Assembly (NCBI RefSeq): GCF_000429165.1
Contig: NZ_AUBI01000015.1
Coordinates: forward strand, 28,857 to 92,856
Length of the DNA: 64,000 nucleotides
Source: Acetobacter nitrogenifigens DSM 23921 = NBRC 105050
Lineage (GTDB): Bacteria > Pseudomonadota > Alphaproteobacteria > Acetobacterales > Acetobacteraceae
Reading direction: 5' to 3'
In this document: positions 1 to 12,228 of the stretch, piece after piece
How positions within the stretch are numbered: the first letter of the stretch is position 1
Layout: each line of letters starts with the position of its first letter
Position numbers and translations under genes: made by a program
Notes under the pieces: model-generated
Databases searched by the model: none
What the model was told of the DNA's origin: nothing
What the model saw: only the letters and a program-made list of their open reading frames with translations

Positions 1-1973
1 CGCCGCTCAATGACATCGGCGGCGGACAGTTCTACGCCAACGAAGTGCTCGAATCGGAAGATCTCGAATCCGTGCAGCTGACGCCGGGATCGGTCGACGT
101 CAATTCGCCGGTGGTCAACGCGTCCGCCGGTCTGACCACGATGACGATGAGCAATCCGACGGTGAAGGCTGGCGGCCTGCTCGATATCTCGTTCGGCTCG
201 TTTGATACGACGCGACAGTTCCTGCGGTTGAACTCCGGTTACATCGGCAACAGCGGCATCCGCGCCATGTTCGCTTTCAGCCACACGAAGGGCAATCAGT
301 GGCGCGGCGCCGGGCAGGCCGAGAAGTTCCATTATGACTTCAAGGCCGTGAAGGATTTCGAGAACGGCAGCCACACGGGTCTGACAGTGTCGTATAACGA
401 CCAGGTCAACGACTCTTATCTGTTCCCCACTTTGAGCCAGTGGCGCGCGAATGGGTATAGCAATAACTACACGGCCGATTATGCCGGAGCGAGTGCAGCG
501 GGCGCAAACTACTACAAATTGCATGTGAACCCGTTCCGTAACGTCGTAGCGTCCGCCCCGACGCATATCGTTATTTCGCCGAAGCTCTCGATCGACGACT
601 CAATCTATTTCTGGCACGGGATCGGTAACGGCACGGGCGCGACGTATTTCACCTCGAGCGCGCTGTCCAAGCTTTATATGGGCAACGAGAAAGTGTCGCT
701 CAACGGAGACACCAGCAAAGGGTATCTGGCTCTGGCTCCGTCCAATCAGGAACAGTTCAGAACCGGCAACACTCTCTCCGCAACATACAAGATCGACAAG
801 CACAACACTCTGTCTCTTGGCTGGTGGTATGAATACGCCAACCTTGAGCAGTATTCGCCTTATGGTCAGGTCAATCAGGCGACGGGAGAGCCCTACAACA
901 TCTGGGGAACGAACGCGGTTGTCACGACCACGACGGGGCAGAATTTCCGGGCGCGCGACTTCCTGTCCCTGTCGCAGGTGAACATGATCTTCATCGGCGA
1001 CACGATGAAGTATTTTAACGATCGCCTGAACATCACGCTTGGTTTCAAGGAAGCCATGGTGACGCGTCGTACTTACAATTACACGCCAGGGACAACATAT
1101 AACCGGAACATCCACTCCGCTGAGCCGCTGCCGCAGATCGGCATTTCGTGGAATTTCAACAAGCAGCATCAGATTTATATCTCTGGCAGCACCAATTTCC
1201 GTGTGCCCGCCAATACTTCCTTGGTCGACTATTACGGAACAGCCGGCGCGCAGACCCAGAGGGGCGGGTCGAGCAATCCTGAATACACGATTGAGGAAGA
1301 GCTGGGCTATCGCTACAACGGCGACGTGATCAACGCATCCGTGTCGTTCTTCAACTACAACCTTTCGAACCGCCAGCAGTCGCTCAATTACTACGTGGGC
1401 ACGACGCCTTACAGCCAGACGGTCAATGCAGGCGGTCAGACGACACGTGGTGTCGATGCGCAAATCGGCACCCGTCCGATCTGGTATCATATCCGCCCAT
1501 ACGCGACGTTCGAGTATCTGCATTCGACGATCGACAACAACATTATGGCCAGCACCACGAGTGGTACGACTGATTATCTGCCGACCAAGGGCAAGATCGC
1601 TATCCGGTCGCCGAAGGTTCAGGCGGGGCTGGGCCTCGATTATGATGACGGTCATCTGTGGATTTCGGGTCAGCTTAAGTATATCGCGAAGCAGTATTCG
1701 ACCTTCATGAATGACCAGTCCATTCCGCAATACATCACCAATCAGGTTGCTGTCGGATATCGTTTCAAGAGCTTCGGATATCTGAAGTCACCTGAAATTC
1801 AGTTGAACATGCAGAACCTGACTGGCGCCAAATTCCGAAACGGCGTTTACGGTTTCCAGACGAACGCCAATGCGACGAAGGGCGTCTACGGCGGAACGAT
1901 CGCTGGATCGTCCCCGACATATTATCTGCAGGTGCCTTTCAGTGCGATGGTCACTCTGTCCACCGGCTTCTGA
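1..1973 (+). CDS. TonB-dependent outer-membrane receptor, C-terminal part (5' end outside window)
   Basis: The reading frame is open from the first complete codon (base 3) and has no start in the window, so this is the C-terminal ~650 residues of a longer protein; the signal peptide, TonB box and plug are missing. What remains is a long run of alternating polar/aromatic beta-strand segments, with a late barrel stretch QIYISGSTNFRVPANTSL, and a C-terminal phenylalanine (LSTGF), as expected for an outer-membrane beta-barrel recognised by the BAM complex. Family knowledge: such receptors import siderophores, vitamin B12 or other scarce ligands using TonB energy. The ligand cannot be inferred. 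A strong terminator follows about 70 bases after the stop, so this is the last gene of its unit. Confidence 0.85.
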   Translation, partial: PLNDIGGGQFYANEVLESEDLESVQLTPGSVDVNSPVVNASAGLTTMTMSNPTVKAGGLLDISFGSFDTTRQFLRLNSGYIGNSGIRAMFAFSHTKGNQWRGAGQAEKFHYDFKAVKDFENGSHTGLTVSYNDQVNDSYLFPTLSQWRANGYSNNYTADYAGASAAGANYYKLHVNPFRNVVASAPTHIVISPKLSIDDSIYFWHGIGNGTGATYFTSSALSKLYMGNEKVSLNGDTSKGYLALAPSNQEQFRTGNTLSATYKIDKHNTLSLGWWYEYANLEQYSPYGQVNQATGEPYNIWGTNAVVTTTTGQNFRARDFLSLSQVNMIFIGDTMKYFNDRLNITLGFKEAMVTRRTYNYTPGTTYNRNIHSAEPLPQIGISWNFNKQHQIYISGSTNFRVPANTSLVDYYGTAGAQTQRGGSSNPEYTIEEELGYRYNGDVINASVSFFNYNLSNRQQSLNYYVGTTPYSQTVNAGGQTTRGVDAQIGTRPIWYHIRPYATFEYLHSTIDNNIMASTTSGTTDYLPTKGKIAIRSPKVQAGLGLDYDDGHLWISGQLKYIAKQYSTFMNDQSIPQYITNQVAVGYRFKSFGYLKSPEIQLNMQNLTGAKFRNGVYGFQTNANATKGVYGGTIAGSSPTYYLQVPFSAMVTLSTGF

Positions 1974-2043
1974 AGTTGCCGTTACAGTCGTTGCGAACGG
2001 GATATCCCGTCGCAGTGGCTGGACAGCCGATGACGTGGGAACA

Positions 2044-2080
2044 AGCAGCCGCCCGACAGACGAAGTCGGGCGGCTGTTTT
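2044..2080 (+). terminator. Rho-independent terminator after the TonB receptor
   Basis: A perfect 12-bp stem (CAGCCGCCCGAC at 2046-2057 with its complement at 2065-2076), a 7-base loop and a TTTT tail at 2077-2080. It lies ~70 bases past the receptor stop and in the right orientation to end that transcript. Confidence 0.9.
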
Positions 2081-2163
2081 CCATTTGAGGCGATCATTCC
2101 AGGCTTGATTGCAATCTTTCTATTCCGGGCGCGACATCTTCGCGCGGCGGAATAGGTTGCATG

Positions 2164-3078
2164 TCATGGTTTTAAGCGTCGTTTTTCGAAACGTCCGAAC
2201 GCCATGTAGTGTTGAAGGCCTCTCATCGCGGCGTTTTTGACGTCTGGGTTGGCGGCCAGATAGAGAGCTTCGTCGAACTCTTTCGCAACAGTCTCGATTT
2301 CAGGGATCACGCGACTGCTCATGGGCTCGAACTCAGCAAGGAAGGCGTCGCGGCCTTCATCGTCTTTCCATGGCATGCGGTGGACCGGATCGTTCGCAAC
2401 TTTTGCCAGCAGTTCATTATTTTTACTGGCCTCCTCCGGCGTTCCGGTCGAAGGCAGATTCGCCAGCCGCACGCCGCCATCGATGACATAGAAATAGGTC
2501 ATCGGCCCTTTCTCGGCGGTTTTGACAAATCCGCCGTATCCCGCGCGCACGTAGCGGAACGAGTAATCACTGTGTTCATGGCCGTATCGGCCGAAGCGCA
2601 CATCCATGAAACCGACGCGGGCGAACGCTTCCCGACTGACGCCCATGCACATCCCTCCAACGACCGGCGACAGCCCGACATCTTCTGCGGTCAGTCCTCC
2701 GCCGATCACGTAGGGCGCCATGCTTCCGGGCACGTAGTTGACGTGCCCGTATAATGTTGCGGCTTCGAACCATTCTGCGTCCCAGCCGTGAATGCGGGGC
2801 ATCACGTCGTCGTCCATCAGGATGACGGCGTCCACGTCGGTGTAGTTGAACAGGTAGAAAACGCCCCGGTTCTTGTTCCAGGCGATCCCGCGATTGACGC
2901 CGCCGATCGTCATCACACCGCGCTCGGCGAGCGTAGCGATGGTTTCGTCATCTGATCCGTCGTCGCATACGACCAGTTCGATGTCGGACACGCTCAGGCG
3001 CTCGATCAGGTCGATCTGTTTGAGAAGGTTATCGATCCGGTTGTAGGTCGTGATCGCGATACCCAGTTTTTTGCCCAT
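2164..3078 (-). CDS. Family 2 (GT-A) glycosyltransferase with C-terminal YL-PDV-HY repeat
   Basis: A 304-residue protein. The N-terminus (GIAITTYNR) is the first strand of a GT-A nucleotide-sugar fold. It is followed by VVCDDGSDDET and by VILMDDDVMP, the acidic cluster that would bind metal and the sugar nucleotide. The last ~37 residues (from FDEALYLAANPDV to FGRFEKRRLKP) match a repeat unit found five times in the truncated gene at 54.3-55.3 kb. A role in surface polysaccharide or protein glycosylation is likely; donor and acceptor are unknown. The start is uncertain: ATG at 3078 gives the usual short lead into the fold, while ATG at 3108 and GTG at 3153 are in-frame alternatives. No membrane segment is seen. 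It appears monocistronic. Confidence 0.8.
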   Translation of the reverse strand: MGKKLGIAITTYNRIDNLLKQIDLIERLSVSDIELVVCDDGSDDETIATLAERGVMTIGGVNRGIAWNKNRGVFYLFNYTDVDAVILMDDDVMPRIHGWDAEWFEAATLYGHVNYVPGSMAPYVIGGGLTAEDVGLSPVVGGMCMGVSREAFARVGFMDVRFGRYGHEHSDYSFRYVRAGYGGFVKTAEKGPMTYFYVIDGGVRLANLPSTGTPEEASKNNELLAKVANDPVHRMPWKDDEGRDAFLAEFEPMSSRVIPEIETVAKEFDEALYLAANPDVKNAAMRGLQHYMAFGRFEKRRLKP

Positions 3079-3153
3079 AGTGCCTGGCTGCTTCTCTTTC
3101 GCCGACATCCCTCCCGGTAGTGGAGGGCGCCATGGTTCCTGAATGATTAACAC

Positions 3154-3531
3154 CGTCTGCCGGGAGCGAACCGGAGGCGTTAACTTTCCATTCTGACCTC
3201 AAGCTACCCAATACTGTCGGGGGCCGAAAGATCATGGGCGGGATGCGTTTGATAACGACCCGCCTTCGCCGATCTGGCCCGGGCCTCGGGAGATGCTATC
3301 GCCCGTGGTTCAAGCAGGTGGTGCGGGCAGCGAAGCGCGGTTGCGCAGGTCGTCAGCGCATTGAACATCAATATGCGTCTTCCTGCTCAATTTCGACCGT
3401 CGGTTGAAGCAGCTTGCCCTTGTCATCGGGTGGACGGCGCCCATATCCAATGCAAGACCGCGACGACGTCGCCTATAGAGGGACAGCGTCAAGGCCTGAA
3501 CGTCGCCTAGAGTGAAAGGGACACCGGGACT
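3154..3531. other. Intergenic region upstream of clpB and of the glycosyltransferase
   Basis: About 380 bases between divergently transcribed genes, so both promoters should lie here. A CTTG at 3413-3416 and a CCCATAT at 3440-3446 resemble the two halves of a heat-shock (sigma-32) promoter, but the spacing looks too long to assert it. No convincing coding sequence is seen. Confidence 0.5.
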
Positions 3532-6147
<2,616 letters not shown>

Positions 6148-6178
6148 TCCCGCGTTATGGTTTGGGAGTGGTGAGGAT

Positions 6179-6209
6179 GGGGACCGGCGTGAGTCGGTCC
6201 CCGTTTTTT
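6179..6209 (+). terminator. Rho-independent terminator after clpB
   Basis: Stem GGGGACCG (6179-6186) with CGGTCCCC (6195-6202), an 8-base loop and a TTTTTT tail at 6204-6209, about 30 bases after the clpB stop. Confidence 0.9.
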
Positions 6210-6553
6210 GTTGGGGCGGTTGCGAATGCGGCAGAAGTGGGGGGGGGAAGAAGATAGTCGGGTATCGGGAAGGAATGGCCGAAAGCAGCTATACATCTAT
6301 TACTGCTACCGACCAGATTACGATATTCCCTGAATGGCTTTTAATTGTCCGGTTGCACCGTAACTGGTCACCTCCAAGTTCAGCAGGGGCCCGGTTCGGA
6401 GTTTGACTCATTTCGTATTCAGTGGCGTCGAGGTGAATGCTGAACTGCCCACGATATCCCCTTGGATGTCGTATATGGCGCAACGGGTAATTAAAGGTGC
6501 GAATAAGCCGCTGTAAGTCTTGCGTCCTGCGAAAAAAACGGCTCAATTTACCT
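6210..6553. other. Intergenic sequence upstream of the OLD-like gene, with a G9 tract
   Basis: Composition changes here from the GC-rich clpB pattern to a more even base use that continues through the next gene. A run of nine G lies at 6239-6247. No gene, insertion-sequence end or obvious direct repeat was recognised. It presumably contains the left edge of an acquired segment and the promoter of the ATPase gene. Confidence 0.4.
6239..6247. repeat. Poly-G tract, 9 bases
   Basis: Nine consecutive G, 30 bases beyond the clpB terminator and ~300 bases upstream of the OLD-like gene. Confidence 0.85.
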
Positions 6554-8362
6554 ATGTATTTGAAACACCTTTTCATCGAGAACAGTGGTCCGCTTCGGCG
6601 AATCGATCTAGACCTCGCATTCAGCAGCAACGGTGCACCGAAACCCCTTGTGCTCGTTGGAGCTAATGGTGGGGGAAAAACGAATTTGTTGTCTCTCATC
6701 GCCGACGCGCTTTTTGAAGCCGCTGCTCAGCATTATGACAACGTGCTTCCCGCCAAAGGTGCAAGTCGAGCTTGGTTTAGAATGGTTGGCAGTCGAACAA
6801 CCACATTAGGCACACCTGGAGGTTTCACCCTTTTACGGTTCGAGCACGGTAGTGAAAACCATATTTACAGAGAGAAGTCAGGCACTGTCGATCCAGTTAA
6901 AACAATAGAAAGGGTACCTGTTGAGCTTGTTACGGCAATTAACTGGCCAACGGAAGGACCAGTAAAGGATTTTTCGATTGGGGACGATCTATCGCGCCGC
7001 GTATTTGCGGAAGGCGTCTATGCCTACTTCCCTTCCAACCGATCCGAAATACCGCATTGGTTCAACAGGGAGGCGCTACCAGAGACGGAGTTCGACGTAT
7101 TTGCCGCATTCGCTAAGCGTTTGCGGAAACCTATCTTCGTTGATCGGAGTCTCGACCAATTCAAGCAATGGCTGATTTCGGTTATTCTCGAATCTAGATC
7201 GCACATAGGCTTGTCTTTCGGTCCCAAACAAGCCGTACAGTTCCAATTGAAGGGCGACGTTAGCGCAACGCTGATGTCAGAAGCGGTAATCGCTCAATGC
7301 AACTTGATTCTACAACATGTCCTTGACGACGAACATGTTAGATTTGCTTGGCTAGGAAGAAAGTCGGCCGACAAACTCGGGGTTGCGCGAGGAAATGAGC
7401 TTTGCCTCCCTAACCTCGATGCGCTTTCGGGAGGGCAGTCGACTCTGTTGGGACTTTTTGGCACGCTTCTGCGGTATGGGGATCAATCAACCGACGGTCC
7501 GGCACTCAATCTCGCGTCAATTGAGGGAATGTGCATTGTCGATGAGATCGACGCACACATGCACGTCGATCTCCAACATCGAGTTTTGCCCGCATTGATA
7601 AAGCTATTTCCTCGAGTTCAGTTCATAATTTCAAGCCATTCACCATTGTTCGTTCTCGGAATGGAGAAGGAGTTCGACACCGACGGTTTCCAGCTTGTGG
7701 AAATGCCCGGCGGGCTTGCGGTTACTGCTGAAACGTACTCTGAGTTTGGCAAAGCGATGCAGGCTCTGACCGCTACGGAAGCGTTCAATGAGAAGCTGCT
7801 TTCGGACACTACACAGACCGGCCTTCCGATTGTTTTCGTTGAGGGCGAAACAGACACACCTTATATTCAGCGTGCTGCTCAAATGCTCGGTCGCGACGAG
7901 ATGTTGGTACGCTGCGAAGTTCAGTGGATCGGAGCCAAGGATGCGAAGGGCCAAGGATTTCATACCGGCAAGGCGGCTCTTGACCATACCCTCGCCGTGC
8001 TTCGTGCAAATCCCAAGCTCTCGAATAGGTCAATTCTGCTTCTTTACGATAATGACGCAAACAAGACTGATGCCGATTATGGCATTGTATCAATAGCGGG
8101 CATGCCGACAAATCATGAGAACACTAAGGTGCGGGCCGGCATTGAGAATCTTCTCGCAGATGCATCCATTACCGAAGCCGATTATGAGGTGGTTGAGACT
8201 CAAAAGCCGAACGGGGATGTCCTCACTCGAAAAACTCTCCGCAAAGCTGAACTTTGCGAAAAAATTTGCAAGCATGGGACGATCGACGACTTTTCTGGTT
8301 TTCGACCCGCTCTAGATAAAATTGAAGTGTTTATTAACAAAGTTGCATCGCAGGCGGGCGGA
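6554..8362 (+). CDS. OLD-family-like ATPase with C-terminal TOPRIM nuclease domain
   Basis: About 603 residues from ATG 6554; an upstream in-frame GTG at 6497 is less likely because the ABC-type fold begins right at MYLKHLFIENSG. Walker A is GANGGGKT (36-43), the ABC signature LSGGQS (~291-296), Walker B CIVDEID (~327-333) and the switch histidine ISSHSP (~360). A TOPRIM domain follows: catalytic glutamate in FVEGETD (E430) and the DxD motif in LLYDNDAN (D499/D501). This ATPase-TOPRIM order is that of OLD nucleases and GajA, families that act against phage. No GajB-like helicase, reverse transcriptase or second toxin gene lies beside it, so it would be a stand-alone OLD type. Base composition differs from both neighbours, suggesting transfer. 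Defence is inferred from family only. Confidence 0.85.
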
Positions 8363-8365
8363 TGA

Positions 8366-8673
8366 AGTCAGAACAATGCTAAGAAGCGTAATTTCGCGTT
8401 ACACTTCACGAGCCGATTTTCTCATTCATACTCGAAATGTCGCCTTTCCGGTTCGAGTCAAAATCAGGCGGTCGACAATCGCGCCTTTGCGCTGCGAAAG
8501 TAACTACTATTGCCATAAGCTGTCATTCAAACCAGTAGTCCAGAATAACGGCATCGTCTCAAAGACAGTCTATAGAGGTTCGTCTGAGAATGTCGGCTTT
8601 CGTGCAACCGGCATGACCGATTGGGTGTCGGAGATGAGGGCGAAAGCGGCCGTCCCTCAAACACCATCACCGT
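8366..8673. other. Non-coding stretch between the OLD-like gene and the xseA unit
   Basis: About 300 bases with the same less GC-rich composition as the preceding gene, returning to the host pattern near 8630. Short open frames here have no recognisable content. This is probably the right flank of the acquired segment; no clear repeat matching the left flank was found. Confidence 0.4.
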
Positions 8674-8904
8674 CTACCTGGTCGTCGCCTCGGTGCCGGT
8701 CGGGCAGTGCGACGGATTGCCGCCGGGGCGATCTGACGACACCATGGCGCAGTCGGTGGCGCTTACCGAGGTCGTGGCGGCTGATTGTCTGACTGCGGAG
8801 ACGAAGGACTGCCCGATATAAATCAGCACGCCGAGGGTGGCGGCGATAATCGCTGCTATCACGATCAGTTTTCCGATTTCTTGCTGTGTAAAGCGCGCGC
8901 TCAT
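8674..8904 (-). CDS. Small single-span membrane protein downstream of xseA
   Basis: 76 residues from ATG 8904, with GGAG about 8 bases upstream. A hydrophobic segment at about 12-33 (LIVIAAIIAATLGVLIYI) forms one transmembrane helix after a short charged N-terminus. The tail is polar and has two cysteines (DCAMVSS and SHCPTG). It follows xseA on the same strand by ~160 bases and may share its transcript. No family recognised. The reading frame extends further upstream, but that part overlaps xseA and has no protein-like character. Confidence 0.6.
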   Translation of the reverse strand: MSARFTQQEIGKLIVIAAIIAATLGVLIYIGQSFVSAVRQSAATTSVSATDCAMVSSDRPGGNPSHCPTGTEATTR

Positions 8905-9064
8905 GCTGGAGGCTCCGGGCGGTGGTTCAGGCGACGCGTGTGCGGGTTTCAGAAGATCGAGCGATGTCGTTCTGCCCCCTAAAATCCGCAGCGGCGAGGC
9001 TGTGTGATGGCATGTTCGTGGACCGGCGGCTACTGCGGCGCGGTGCAGTCCAGACCGCCGCCGC

Positions 9065-10537
9065 TCAGAAATCGAGCGCCGTTTGGGCAGGGTTGGCGCG
9101 CCTGTCCACTGTCGCTCCCGTCTCTCCGTCCGCGAAGACAAGCGTGACATGCGCGCCCGGTCTGGCTCCATCGGCGCGGGTCACCGGCGTGCCCCTGACG
9201 TCGCGGACCAGCACGTAGCCGCGCTCCAGAACCGCCATGGGCGATACGGCGTTCAACTGTCCGGCTAGGCCGGTAAGGCGGGCTTGGCGTTCCCGACACA
9301 GCGCGTTGAGAGGCGCGGCGGAGAGGCGCGTTCTGGCGAGGCGCATCTCCATGGCGTGCGTCATGGCGGCTGCGGCGGCGGTCAGGCTCGCAGCGCGCAG
9401 TTTCAGCCGGGCGCCATGGTCCGACAGCAATGCGGCGGGCGCGGGCATATGACGCTCGGCGGCTATCAGGGAGGTGCGACGACGCTCCAGCAGTGCGGGC
9501 AGGGCGATATCCAGTCGGTGCGAGCGGTCGTCGAGCCGCATCCGTCCGGCGTCCAGCAGGGACGGCAGGTCCGGAACGCCGCGCGCGGCGCGGTCGAGGC
9601 GCAGGCGCGCGGTCTGGCCGATGCGGTTCAGCGCGCTGCTCATGCGTGCGGCGCGGTGGGCGAGGTCAGCCATAAGCTCGTCGCGGACCGGCACCGCGAG
9701 TTCGGCGGCGGCCGTCGGCGTCGGCGCGCGGATGTCCGAGACGAAATCGACCAGCGTGGTGTCGGTTTCGTGGCCGACGGCGGAGATCACAGGGATGCCC
9801 GACGCCGCCACGGCGCGGAGCACCGATTCGTCGTTGAACGCCATCAGGTCTTCCAGCGATCCGCCGCCGCGCGCGACGATCAGCACGTCCGGACGGACGA
9901 GGTCGGACGTGGCGCCGGGTTCGCGGGGAGGGAGGCGGTTGAAACCGTCGACGGCGGCGGCGATCTGCGCCGCCGCGCCTTCGCCCTGCACGGCGACGGG
10001 CCAGAGCAGGACGTCGCGGGGAAAGCGGCGCGCGATGGTGGTTCGGATGTCATGCAGCACGGCGCCGTGTGCGGACGTCACCACGCCGATAAGCTGGGGC
10101 AGGCGCGGGATGGGCCGCTTTCTGGCGGCGTCGAGCAGACCTTCCTCGGCCAGACGCTGGCGCAGCCGTTCGATGCGGGCCAGCAGCGCGCCTTCGCCCG
10201 CATACTCCATTTTCTCGACGATAAGCTGATAGCTCGAGCGTTCGCCGTAAGAAGAGACGCGGCCGCTGGCGATGATCTCCAGCCCGTTTTCCGGAACCAG
10301 CCCGAGGCGGGAAACGGAACCGCGCCAGACGACGCCGGATATTTTTCCCCCTTCATCCTTGAGGGAAAAATAAAGATGGCCGGATGCGTAGCGTTTGAAT
10401 TCCGTGATCTCGCCACGCACGCGAACGCGCCCGAAGGCTCCTTCCAGCGTGCGTTTGATGGCCCCGGAAATCTCTGAAACCGAGTATTCGGGAACATTGC
10501 CGAATGGCGCGGGCTGGGAGGGAGGGGCATCGTCCAT
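9065..10537 (-). CDS. xseA: Exodeoxyribonuclease VII large subunit
   Basis: 490 residues with the XseA order: an N-terminal OB fold (from YSVSEISGAIKRTLEGAF, with VRGEITEFKRYASGHLYFSLKD) followed by the catalytic core with VVTSAHGAVLHDI, the glycine-rich VLIVARGGGSLEDL and the conserved ISAVGHETDTTLVDFVSD. A helical stalk and a C-terminal beta segment (LERGYVLVRD) complete it. With the small subunit XseB, not in this window, it degrades single-stranded DNA from both ends in the cytoplasm for repair. It is transcribed divergently from purD across ~195 bases. Full length for the family. Confidence 0.96.
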   Translation of the reverse strand: MDDAPPSQPAPFGNVPEYSVSEISGAIKRTLEGAFGRVRVRGEITEFKRYASGHLYFSLKDEGGKISGVVWRGSVSRLGLVPENGLEIIASGRVSSYGERSSYQLIVEKMEYAGEGALLARIERLRQRLAEEGLLDAARKRPIPRLPQLIGVVTSAHGAVLHDIRTTIARRFPRDVLLWPVAVQGEGAAAQIAAAVDGFNRLPPREPGATSDLVRPDVLIVARGGGSLEDLMAFNDESVLRAVAASGIPVISAVGHETDTTLVDFVSDIRAPTPTAAAELAVPVRDELMADLAHRAARMSSALNRIGQTARLRLDRAARGVPDLPSLLDAGRMRLDDRSHRLDIALPALLERRRTSLIAAERHMPAPAALLSDHGARLKLRAASLTAAAAAMTHAMEMRLARTRLSAAPLNALCRERQARLTGLAGQLNAVSPMAVLERGYVLVRDVRGTPVTRADGARPGAHVTLVFADGETGATVDRRANPAQTALDF

Positions 10538-10732
10538 CCCTTGACCCTATGCTACAGACGCGACGTCGCGAACAGGGGCGGCGTGTCGCCCTGCATGTTG
10601 CCGGACGACGTCGTGGGCCAGGGGCCATGCGGCGGGGTGGTGGGTCATGTGAGCGGCGTAGGGAACAATCGGGATGGCGAAAGCCGTCTCGCGGCGATGT
10701 GTCGTCGTGAAGGGTTACGAAGGGAACGGGTG

Positions 10733-12013
10733 ATGCGGGTTCTATTGATCGGTTCGGGTGGTCGAGAGCACGCACTGGCTGCCGCTTTGGCGACGTCTCC
10801 TGCCCTGACGCGTCTCTATATCGCTCCGGGCAACCCCGGCACGGCCTCTCTGGGCGAAAACGTGGCGATTTCGGCCTCCGACGTGGCGGCGCTTGTCGCG
10901 TTCGCGCAGACGCACGCCATCGACCTCGTCGTGCCGGGGCCGGAAGCGCCGCTGGTCGTGGGGCTTGCCGACGCCTGCGCCGAGGCTGGAATCGCCTGCG
11001 CCGGGCCGACGCAGGCGGCGGCCGCGCTGGAGGGTAGTAAGACTTTCACGAAGGAGGTTTGCGACGCGGCGCGGATTCCAACGGCCCGATGGGAGCGGTT
11101 TGAAGACGCGGAGCGCGCGCTTGAGTTCGTGCGCCGTCGCGGCGCCCCGATCGTCATCAAGGCTGACGGGCTCGCCGCCGGGAAGGGCGTGGTAGTGGCG
11201 CAGACGCTGGGAGAGGCTGAGGCCGCTATCGTCGACATGATGACGTCCGACAAGCTGGGTGAGGCCGGACGTTCGGTCGTCATCGAGGAGTGCATGGTCG
11301 GGGAAGAGGTTTCCCTGTTCGCCTTCTGCGCCGGGCGTGATGCGGTCCTGATTGGAGCAGCACAGGATCACAAGCGTATTGGCGACGGCGACACCGGCCC
11401 GAATACCGGCGGCATGGGCGCGGTGTCGCCGCCTTCCGGTTTTGATCGGGAGGCGCAGGAGCGGGCGCTCGATCTGCTGGTCCGCCCGATGCTGGTCGAG
11501 ATGGAGCGTCGCGGGACGCCGTTTTGCGGCGTGATCTTCGCCGGGTTGATGCTGACCGACGAGGGGCCGAAGCTGATCGAATACAATGTTCGGTTCGGTG
11601 ATCCGGAAGCTCAAGCGTTGTTGATCAGACTCGAAACCGATCTGCTTCCTGCGCTTGCGGCGTTGGCGAAGGGTTCGCTCGAAGGAGTTTCCATCTCTTT
11701 CTCCGACGCCGCTTCCGCTGCGATCGTTCTCGCCGCGCGGGGTTATCCGGGCGAACCTGCGCATGGCGGAGTGATTGGCGGGATCGAGCGGGCGGAGGCA
11801 GTTCCGGGCGTGCGGGTGTTTCAGGCGGGCACGGCGCGCGATGCCGAGGGACGTTTGATCGCAGTCGGCGGCCGTGTTCTGACGGTATGCGCCACGGCCC
11901 CCGGCTTGCGGGAGGCGATCGACCGGGCCTATCAAGGCGTTGCGGCTATTCGCTGGGATGAGGCTGTATGGCGCGGCGACATTGGCGCACGTGCGTTGTC
12001 GAAGGCCGGGTGA
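10733..12013 (+). CDS. purD: Phosphoribosylamine-glycine ligase
   Basis: 426 residues from ATG 10733; an in-frame extension to 10541 is unlikely because MRVLLIGSGGREHAL is the universal N-terminus, and GAAGGGA lies upstream. An ATP-grasp enzyme: the central segment PIVIKADGLAAGKGVVVA binds ATP, VVIEECMVGEEVSLFAF follows, and DTGPNTGGMGAVSP is the PurD signature. It makes glycinamide ribonucleotide, the second step of de novo purine synthesis, in the cytoplasm. Divergent from xseA. Confidence 0.97.
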   Translation: MRVLLIGSGGREHALAAALATSPALTRLYIAPGNPGTASLGENVAISASDVAALVAFAQTHAIDLVVPGPEAPLVVGLADACAEAGIACAGPTQAAAALEGSKTFTKEVCDAARIPTARWERFEDAERALEFVRRRGAPIVIKADGLAAGKGVVVAQTLGEAEAAIVDMMTSDKLGEAGRSVVIEECMVGEEVSLFAFCAGRDAVLIGAAQDHKRIGDGDTGPNTGGMGAVSPPSGFDREAQERALDLLVRPMLVEMERRGTPFCGVIFAGLMLTDEGPKLIEYNVRFGDPEAQALLIRLETDLLPALAALAKGSLEGVSISFSDAASAAIVLAARGYPGEPAHGGVIGGIERAEAVPGVRVFQAGTARDAEGRLIAVGGRVLTVCATAPGLREAIDRAYQGVAAIRWDEAVWRGDIGARALSKAG

Positions 12014-12018
12014 AACCG

Positions 12019-12058
12019 CGTCACATGGATGTGACGTTTGCAACCGGTGGATAACCGG
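12019..12058. promoter_or_regulatory. Two adjacent inverted repeats between purD and tkt
   Basis: CGTCACATGGATGTGACG at 12019-12036 is an 18-base near-perfect palindrome. Right behind it, CCGGT/ACCGG arms at 12044-12048 and 12054-12058 form a second small hairpin. There is no T-tail, so a terminator for purD is not well supported. The first palindrome could instead be an operator for the tkt operon, whose first start codon lies ~170 bases on. Confidence 0.35.
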
Positions 12059-12228
12059 GGGGTTTAGAGTCTGAATTGCGCGCGTCGTCGCTGGGGGCGT
12101 TTTCTTCGCCTTGCGAACGGGTCGATGGCGTGGGATCGTCGGCAGGACCTATCCGCCTGAGGCGATCTTATGGCGCCCCTGGGCTTTGCCCAATATTTAG
12201 GCCAGTCAATAATAAGGAACGGTTTCTC

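Noticed and set aside
3413..3446. Heat-shock promoter of clpB
   Set aside because: CTTG and CCCATAT are present but separated by 23 bases, longer than described for sigma-32, so it is only mentioned and not called.
6554..8362. Complete Gabija or PARIS system
   Set aside because: Only the ATPase/TOPRIM gene is present; no UvrD-like helicase or separate TOPRIM toxin gene adjoins it.
8455..8475. Second tRNA T-loop-like GGTTCGAGTC
   Set aside because: The five bases on each side are not complementary and no tRNA body is present.
8322..8792. Possible coding frame of 156 codons after the OLD-like gene
   Set aside because: Overlaps the OLD-like gene end and the small membrane protein gene; no domain, signal or ribosome-binding site.
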